Source: an uncultured Bacillota bacterium (GTDB taxonomy: Bacteria > Bacillota > Clostridia > Oscillospirales > Oscillospiraceae). Taken from it: 16,394 nucleotides of DNA. The notes under the pieces were generated by a model. The model was not told where the DNA came from. It saw nothing but the letters and a program-made list of their open reading frames with translations, and made no database searches. Of this stretch, positions 12,898 to 16,394 are shown piece after piece. Both the position numbers and the translations under genes were made by a program. Location of the stretch: positions 1 through 16,394 of the forward strand of contig CANDCW010000060.1 of NCBI GenBank assembly GCA_947383275.1, in the 5' to 3' direction. The first letter of the stretch is position 1. Each line of letters opens with the position of its first letter.

Positions 12898-12925
12898 AGG
12901 GGGCTGCCCGTTGAGGCAGCCCCCT
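12898..12925. repeat. stable 11-bp hairpin beside the IS insertion point
   Basis: AGGGGGCTGCC (12898-12908) and GGCAGCCCCCT (12915-12925) form a perfect stem with a 6-nt loop. There is no proper T-run on either strand, so it is a poor terminator. Before the IS inserted, it separated the 144-aa gene from the second beta-helix gene. Some IS families favour such sites, and the IS begins 12 bp away. Confidence 0.7.
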
Positions 12926-12930
12926 CCTTC

Positions 12931-12937
12931 TGATTTA
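12931..12937. repeat. left target-site duplication of the IS (TGATTTA)
   Basis: TGATTTA here is repeated exactly at 14455-14461. If one assigns the ambiguous outer A/T to the IS ends instead, the duplication is the 5-bp GATTT. Confidence 0.8.
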
Positions 12938-12957
12938 GGCCCTGCTCCGCAACCTCA
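12938..12957 (+). repeat. left terminal inverted repeat of the IS
   Basis: It begins GGCCCTGCTCCGCAACC and matches the reverse complement of 14435-14454 at 18 of 20 positions (differences at positions 7 and 18). Confidence 0.85.
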
Positions 12958-12993
12958 AACGGCAAGAGATTCAAGCGATAGGGGCGGAAATAT

Positions 12994-13049
12994 GGTATAA
13001 TAAGTGCAAGGGAATTGGAGAAAAGGAAGGAAAAAGCTTGCACTTATTA
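12994..13049 (+). promoter_or_regulatory. transposase promoter with an overlapping long inverted repeat
   Basis: TATAAT at 12996-13001 is preceded by TGG at 12993-12995, an extended -10. A perfect 13-bp inverted repeat, TAATAAGTGCAAG (12998-13010) and CTTGCACTTATTA (13037-13049), starts inside the -10 and ends one base before the GGGGGCGGAG ribosome site. A transcript starting near 13008 would lack most of the left arm. A longer one reading in from outside would fold next to the ribosome site. Confidence 0.65.
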
Positions 13050-13062
13050 GGGGGCGGAGTGG

Positions 13063-14457
13063 ATGTATAAGGACAACAGCCAGCTGCGAATCGAGGACTT
13101 CATATTCCCGTATGGAAAACTGGACCCGGAAAACGATTGGGTCAAACTGGCGGCGCTGGTCCCTTGGGAAGTGGCGGAGGAACGGTATGCGGCCCGGTTC
13201 GTGAACAATGGTCACCCGGCGCATCCGGCACGGATGGCATTGGGGGCGCTGCTGATCCAGCGGCGGCTGAAATGCAGCGACCAGTGGCTGGTGAAGCACA
13301 TTGGAGAAAACCCGTATCTGCAATATTTCATCGGCATGAAGGAGTACGGGCCGTGTCCATTCGGGGCGTCCACGCTGGTGGCGTTCCGGAAACGGTTCAG
13401 CGAGGAGGACCTGGCAGCAATTCTGGAGGCGTCTGTCCCAAAAGCGGAGACAGGGAAACAGGATGACTCGGATGACGGGAACGATCCGCCGAACAGCGGG
13501 ACACTGATTCTGGACGCCACATGCTGCCCCGCGGACATCGCCTATCCTCAGGACATCGATTTACTCAACCAAGTGCGGGAGAAAGCGGAGAAAACGGTGG
13601 ACGAGCTGTGTAAAGCGGCAGGACAGAAGAAGCCCCGGATGTACCGCAAGCGCGCCCGGAAGGACTATCTCCGTCTGTCCAAAAGCAAGAAGCGCAGTGG
13701 GAAAGCAATCCGTTCCGCGATACGCAAACAGCTGCAATACATCCGCCGGGATATCAGGTACATAGCTGAATTGGTTCAAAAAGGTGCAAAATTGTCTTCA
13801 AAGCAGGCGGACCGCCTGAATATCATGACTACTGTCTACGAGCAGCAGCGCCTCATGTTTGAATCCGGGACCCACAGCATTCCCCGGCGCATCGTCAGTC
13901 TGGCCCAGCCCTGGGTCCGGCCCATCGTTCGGGGAAAAGCCCACGCCAATACCGAGTTTGGCTCAAAACTGCATATCAGTCTGGTGGATGGCTATGCCAG
14001 GATCGAACGGCTGGACTTCGAGCCCTTCAACGAATCGGAAGACCTCTGGCGGGCGGTGGCCCGTTACCGGGAGCGCTATGGCTGTTACCCGGAACGTATT
14101 CTGGCGGACAAAATCTACCGCAGCCGCCAGACATTAGCTTTTTGCAGAGAGCATGGCATTCGTCTGTCCGGTCCGGCACTGGGCAAGCCGCTGAAAGACC
14201 CGGACCTGTCCCGCCAAGCGAAGAAGCAGGAGTATCAGGACAGCTGCGACCGCAATGTTGTGGAGGGTGTTTTCGGGACGGTCAAGACCGCTTACGGCCT
14301 GAACCGCGTCATGGCGCGCCTGCAGGAGACTACTGTCTGTGTGATCGGTGTTGCTCTGCTGCTCTCCAACCTTTCCAGATCCCTGAGGGTTGCTCTCGCT
14401 CTGTTTGTCCTCCTATTTCTGCTGGTCCTTTTGCTGGGGTTGCGGAGTAGGGCCTGA
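13063..14457 (+). CDS. IS5/IS1182-type DDE transposase
   Basis: This 464-aa transposase has an N-terminal DUF772-like region (MALGALLIQRRLKCSDQWLV, then NPYLQYFIGMKEYGPCPFGA) followed by a DDE catalytic domain. The likely acidic triad is Asp151 (LILDATCCPAD), Asp349 (RILADKIYRSRQ) and Glu401 (DRNVVEGVFGTVKTAYGLNR). A basic insert lies between the first two. The tail is unusually hydrophobic (ALALFVLLFLLVLLLGL) because it is encoded by the IS end. The ATG at 13063 has GGGGG 8 nt upstream. The TGA stop falls in the flanking target duplication, not in the IS itself. The frame is complete and shows no inactivating change. Confidence 0.92.
   Translation: MYKDNSQLRIEDFIFPYGKLDPENDWVKLAALVPWEVAEERYAARFVNNGHPAHPARMALGALLIQRRLKCSDQWLVKHIGENPYLQYFIGMKEYGPCPFGASTLVAFRKRFSEEDLAAILEASVPKAETGKQDDSDDGNDPPNSGTLILDATCCPADIAYPQDIDLLNQVREKAEKTVDELCKAAGQKKPRMYRKRARKDYLRLSKSKKRSGKAIRSAIRKQLQYIRRDIRYIAELVQKGAKLSSKQADRLNIMTTVYEQQRLMFESGTHSIPRRIVSLAQPWVRPIVRGKAHANTEFGSKLHISLVDGYARIERLDFEPFNESEDLWRAVARYRERYGCYPERILADKIYRSRQTLAFCREHGIRLSGPALGKPLKDPDLSRQAKKQEYQDSCDRNVVEGVFGTVKTAYGLNRVMARLQETTVCVIGVALLLSNLSRSLRVALALFVLLFLLVLLLGLRSRA
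14435..14454 (-). repeat. right terminal inverted repeat of the IS
   Basis: The reverse complement begins GGCCCTACTCCGCAACC, pairing with the left end at 18 of 20 positions. It also encodes the last residues of the transposase. Confidence 0.85.
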
Positions 14458-14461
14458 TTTA
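14455..14461. repeat. right target-site duplication of the IS (TGATTTA)
   Basis: This is an exact copy of 12931-12937. It contains two stop codons: TGA for the transposase on the plus strand (14455-14457) and TAA for the 144-aa gene on the minus strand (14461-14459). Confidence 0.8.
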
Positions 14462-14893
14462 GTTCTGACCTTTGGCTGGCCCGCATGCCTCGATCCATTC
14501 ATCCAGACTCAGATTGTCCGCTGTCATGATTGCCAGCTCATGGATCGCCGCCCGGTCCTGGGCGTCCTCCAGCTTGACCGCCGTCTCGAACAGGCCCCAG
14601 AGCAGCTCGACGATCATGGGGCCATCATAAGTCTCCAGCAGTTCGCTGTCGGGCAGGGCTGCCTCATGGCTCCCGCTGCGTACAAGTTCCTTTTCCTTCT
14701 GGATCAGGTCCACACTGGCCTGGTGGATCTCCTGGGGGAGTCCCCACGCCTTGGCGATAAGGCCGACCGCAGTCTCCATCTTTTTGATACTCGGGTGGTC
14801 AACCTGACCGCCCAGCTCCAGGCCATTGATGGCCTCCGCAGTGATCTGCTGGAGAATCTTTTCCGGTGCGGGGTGCTTCTCGATGTTTGCCAT
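14459..14893 (-). CDS. unknown 144-aa acidic helical protein
   Basis: I do not recognize a family. The protein is acidic and mostly helical: EKILQQITAEAINGLELGG near residues 11-29, then METAVGLIAKAWGLPQEIHQ near 39-58, then MIVELLWGLFETAVKLEDAQ near 93-112, ending DEWIEACGPAKGQN. No membrane segment or cysteine motif is seen. The ATG at 14893 has AGGAGG 8 nt upstream, a strong site. Its TAA stop lies inside the IS target duplication, so the insertion spared the frame exactly. Before the IS arrived, it would have been directly upstream of the second beta-helix gene in one operon. The gap 14894-15027 upstream holds nothing else I can name. Confidence 0.7.
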   Translation of the reverse strand: MANIEKHPAPEKILQQITAEAINGLELGGQVDHPSIKKMETAVGLIAKAWGLPQEIHQASVDLIQKEKELVRSGSHEAALPDSELLETYDGPMIVELLWGLFETAVKLEDAQDRAAIHELAIMTADNLSLDEWIEACGPAKGQN

Positions 14894-15027
14894 AATGATG
14901 TCCTCCTTGAAGTTTTTGTGGGGCGTCTGGCAACAACAATACCCGCTTTGGAGAGAGAAAGCTATTCACGATACCCAACAAAAATGAGCTGTGAAACCCC
15001 AGCAATACCAACAACTGCCAGCGCAGG

Positions 15028-15849
15028 TCACCTGTCCTTGCCCGTGGTTCGTGACGGATGCTTTTTCTGACCATTGCTGCGCCTTGTGGGCTGTTCCACC
15101 GACGGTGTGTCCGGGTCCCGGTATTCGTAGCTGGTCCCGTCACCGGTCAGGCAGAGGTTAAAATCGGAGAGGTCAACTCCCATGATCTCTGCCGCCATCT
15201 CGTAGGCTTCCCTGCTGCCGTCTGCGGGAATGTTGCTGTCAACGACCTTGCCGCCCTTCAGCGTGGACTCGCCCACATTATGGCCGATGTCCTCATCTGC
15301 CCACCGGTAGGTGATGGTCTGCTCCGGGTACTCCTTTGACAAAAGCTCCACGATTCTGGGCACAGCACTCCAGGCGGTGAAGAACACCATTGTATCGGAG
15401 TCCTCCCGCAGCTGCCGGCAATCATAGGCGTTCCATTTTGTTCCCCAATTTTGATTGCACCACTCATACCAGGTAGGACTGCCAAAACGCTGGAGGTTGC
15501 GGTACGCCTGTTCGCCCAGGGCCCAGGTCTCCGGGTCGGCCATCCGCTTTTTCCGATATAGGCCCTCGTACTGACGGAGCTTTTCCGCATGGCTCTCGGG
15601 AGACATCAATACCTTCTGCCGCTCCAGCTTGTACAGCATATCATGATATCCTTGGACCAGCTCCAGCCCTCTTTCTGTCTGGGTGCCGGACTCCATGTCC
15701 AGTTCCTTGGGCATGGGCAGGAGCTTGTTAAAGTCAATACTGCCCAGGGGCTGGCCCTCCATCCGCATATCACGGAGCATCTTCTGAAACGCAGCCAGTG
15801 ACGCACTGTCCGAGCCAAAAGTGATTTGATTGGTAATATGGTTTGGCAT
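15028..15849 (-). CDS. YubB/Api92-like (DUF1281) protein with ferredoxin-like domain
   Basis: This 273-aa protein matches the Api92/YubB type: MPNHITNQITF at the start, NKLLPMPKEL at residues 41-50, the diagnostic WCNQNWGTKWNAYDC at about 130-144, and FFTAWSAVPRIVELLSKEYP at 156-175. A ferredoxin-like domain follows with YRWADEDIGHNVGE. The C-terminal tail is basic and disordered. Relatives occur on plasmids, phages and conjugative elements; the function is not known. The ATG at 15849 has AGGAGG 6 nt upstream. It lies 9 bp after the PAPS-reductase-like gene, so the two are probably in one transcript. Confidence 0.8.
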   Translation of the reverse strand: MPNHITNQITFGSDSASLAAFQKMLRDMRMEGQPLGSIDFNKLLPMPKELDMESGTQTERGLELVQGYHDMLYKLERQKVLMSPESHAEKLRQYEGLYRKKRMADPETWALGEQAYRNLQRFGSPTWYEWCNQNWGTKWNAYDCRQLREDSDTMVFFTAWSAVPRIVELLSKEYPEQTITYRWADEDIGHNVGESTLKGGKVVDSNIPADGSREAYEMAAEIMGVDLSDFNLCLTGDGTSYEYRDPDTPSVEQPTRRSNGQKKHPSRTTGKDR

Positions 15850-15858
15850 TACTTCCTC

Positions 15859-16394
15859 CTATGCCGCATCCCGGAAATCATCCGCCTGTGCGTCCTCCTG
15901 CCGGAATAACTCGTCGATATCGGAAAATTTCTGAGTACGGTTAAATTTTTCTGTTGTCTTACCGGGGATAGCCTGCAATTCCAGCATCCTGGCCCACAGG
16001 TCCGGGTGGTGGTCATAGAGGTGGCGCAGCTCCGCACGCTTGGCGTTGGGGCAGAACCAACAGCCGCCCCGGTCGGTGAAAGCATAGACAGGCGAAAGCA
16101 GCCCCGCTTTCTCGCAGAGCTGCCATGCATCCTGTTCTGTGAAATTGTACTTTTCCAGCAGAGATATCTGTCTGCCGCTCTCCAGCCGGAGGAGACGGTC
16201 CTGCTCGTCCTGCGCTACGCCAATATACTGAATGGTGCCTGCTGGCAGGGTTTTCTGGTAACGATCAATGGGCCGAACCTTACAATCTCGCTGAACTGCG
16301 CATTTCCCGCAGAGGGGGAAGGCGCGCACCATGCCCTTCTTCGGGCCGCGGGTGACCCGCCCGGTGAACAGCTCCACATAGGTCTTTTCCGAGC
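15859..16394 (-). CDS. PAPS-reductase-family protein, C-terminal part (5' end beyond the window)
   Basis: The frame is open to the window edge (residues SEKTYVELFTGRVTRG precede the first listed GTG), so the N-terminus with the PP-loop must lie beyond 16394. The visible 178 residues show LCGKCAVQRDC, then IQYIGVAQDEQDRLLRLESG, then GGCWFCPNAKRAELRHLYDH followed by PDLWARMLELQ. The last three parallel the YVGIAADETTRLERL and SCWCCKNKNRKELKNIY ... WERLKELQ segments of the 4549-5322 gene, so they are paralogues. The cysteine clusters may bind zinc or an Fe-S cluster. The substrate is unknown. It is the first gene of the segment and is followed at 9 bp by the YubB-like gene. Confidence 0.78.
   Translation of the reverse strand, partial: SEKTYVELFTGRVTRGPKKGMVRAFPLCGKCAVQRDCKVRPIDRYQKTLPAGTIQYIGVAQDEQDRLLRLESGRQISLLEKYNFTEQDAWQLCEKAGLLSPVYAFTDRGGCWFCPNAKRAELRHLYDHHPDLWARMLELQAIPGKTTEKFNRTQKFSDIDELFRQEDAQADDFRDAA

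Larger units (their letters stand above)
12938..14454 (+). mobile_element. complete insertion sequence, IS5/IS1182-type (1517 bp)
   Basis: The element carries one transposase gene between terminal inverted repeats at 12938-12957 and 14435-14454, which agree at 18 of 20 positions (outer end GGCCCT, shared core CTCCGCAACC). A 7-bp direct duplication TGATTTA flanks it. The transposase frame, its promoter and both ends are intact, so the element looks young and potentially active. It sits in the minus-strand operon between the 144-aa gene and the second beta-helix gene, in the opposite orientation. Confidence 0.88.

Noticed and set aside
12898..12925. Intrinsic terminator
   Set aside because: The stem is strong, but neither side has a T-run, so it is listed as a hairpin only.
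14894..15027. Open frame through the gap between the 144-aa gene and the YubB-like gene (14799-15143)
   Set aside because: It overlaps both real genes in another frame and has no ribosome site or start at a sensible place.

Overview
The window looks like part of an integrative/mobilizable conjugative element from a GC-rich gut Clostridia (Oscillospiraceae/Lachnospiraceae type). The signs are Firmicutes-style AGGAGG ribosome sites, a MobC-relaxase-PcfB-VirD4 mobilization set, and dense short genes of the kind found on such elements. Almost everything is on the minus strand, so transcription runs from high to low coordinates. The plus-strand exceptions are a small HTH regulator (1363-1587), a half-size EamA transporter (3826-4239) and an insertion-sequence transposase (13063-14457).

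Layout in the direction of transcription: (a) 16394-14459 holds the C-terminal part of a PAPS-reductase-like gene, a YubB/Api92-like gene and a 144-aa gene of unknown function. (b) 12938-14454 is an IS5/IS1182-type insertion sequence in a 7-bp target duplication, exactly at the stop codon of the 144-aa gene. (c) 12870-8280 is a tightly packed accessory operon. Its first seven genes are joined by six ATGA stop/start overlaps, and an orphan beta-class DNA methyltransferase follows. It includes two paralogous left-handed beta-helix-like proteins and a DUF7768-like nucleotide-binding-fold protein. (d) 8197-7498 is a VapD-type ribonuclease with a small partner gene, behind its own promoter and ending in a terminator. 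(e) 7429-5503 holds two element-type genes of unknown function, separated by an inverted repeat. (f) 5499-5338 is a run of six or seven small hairpins. (g) 5322-1588 is the mobilization module: PAPS-reductase-like protein, MobC, relaxase and PcfB, with the EamA gene inserted between mobC and the relaxase gene. (h) 1587-23 holds the HTH regulator with a palindrome-rich divergent promoter, a SLOG/DUF1273 protein, a zinc-ribbon protein, and the start of a VirD4/TraG coupling protein. That gene breaks off just after its Walker A motif, at a sequence that looks like the 5' end of a group II intron.

The relaxase and MobC would process an origin of transfer, PcfB would link the relaxosome to the VirD4 ATPase, and the rest of the type IV secretion system presumably lies beyond position 1. 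The genes between 5503 and 16394 look like accessory functions: DNA methylation, a toxin-like RNase, nucleotide-binding folds and PP-loop enzymes. The least explained items are the hairpin run, the two genes that seem to lack ATG/GTG/TTG starts, and the interrupted virD4. No tRNA, rRNA or CRISPR array was seen. No stretch over 300 bp lacks a gene.
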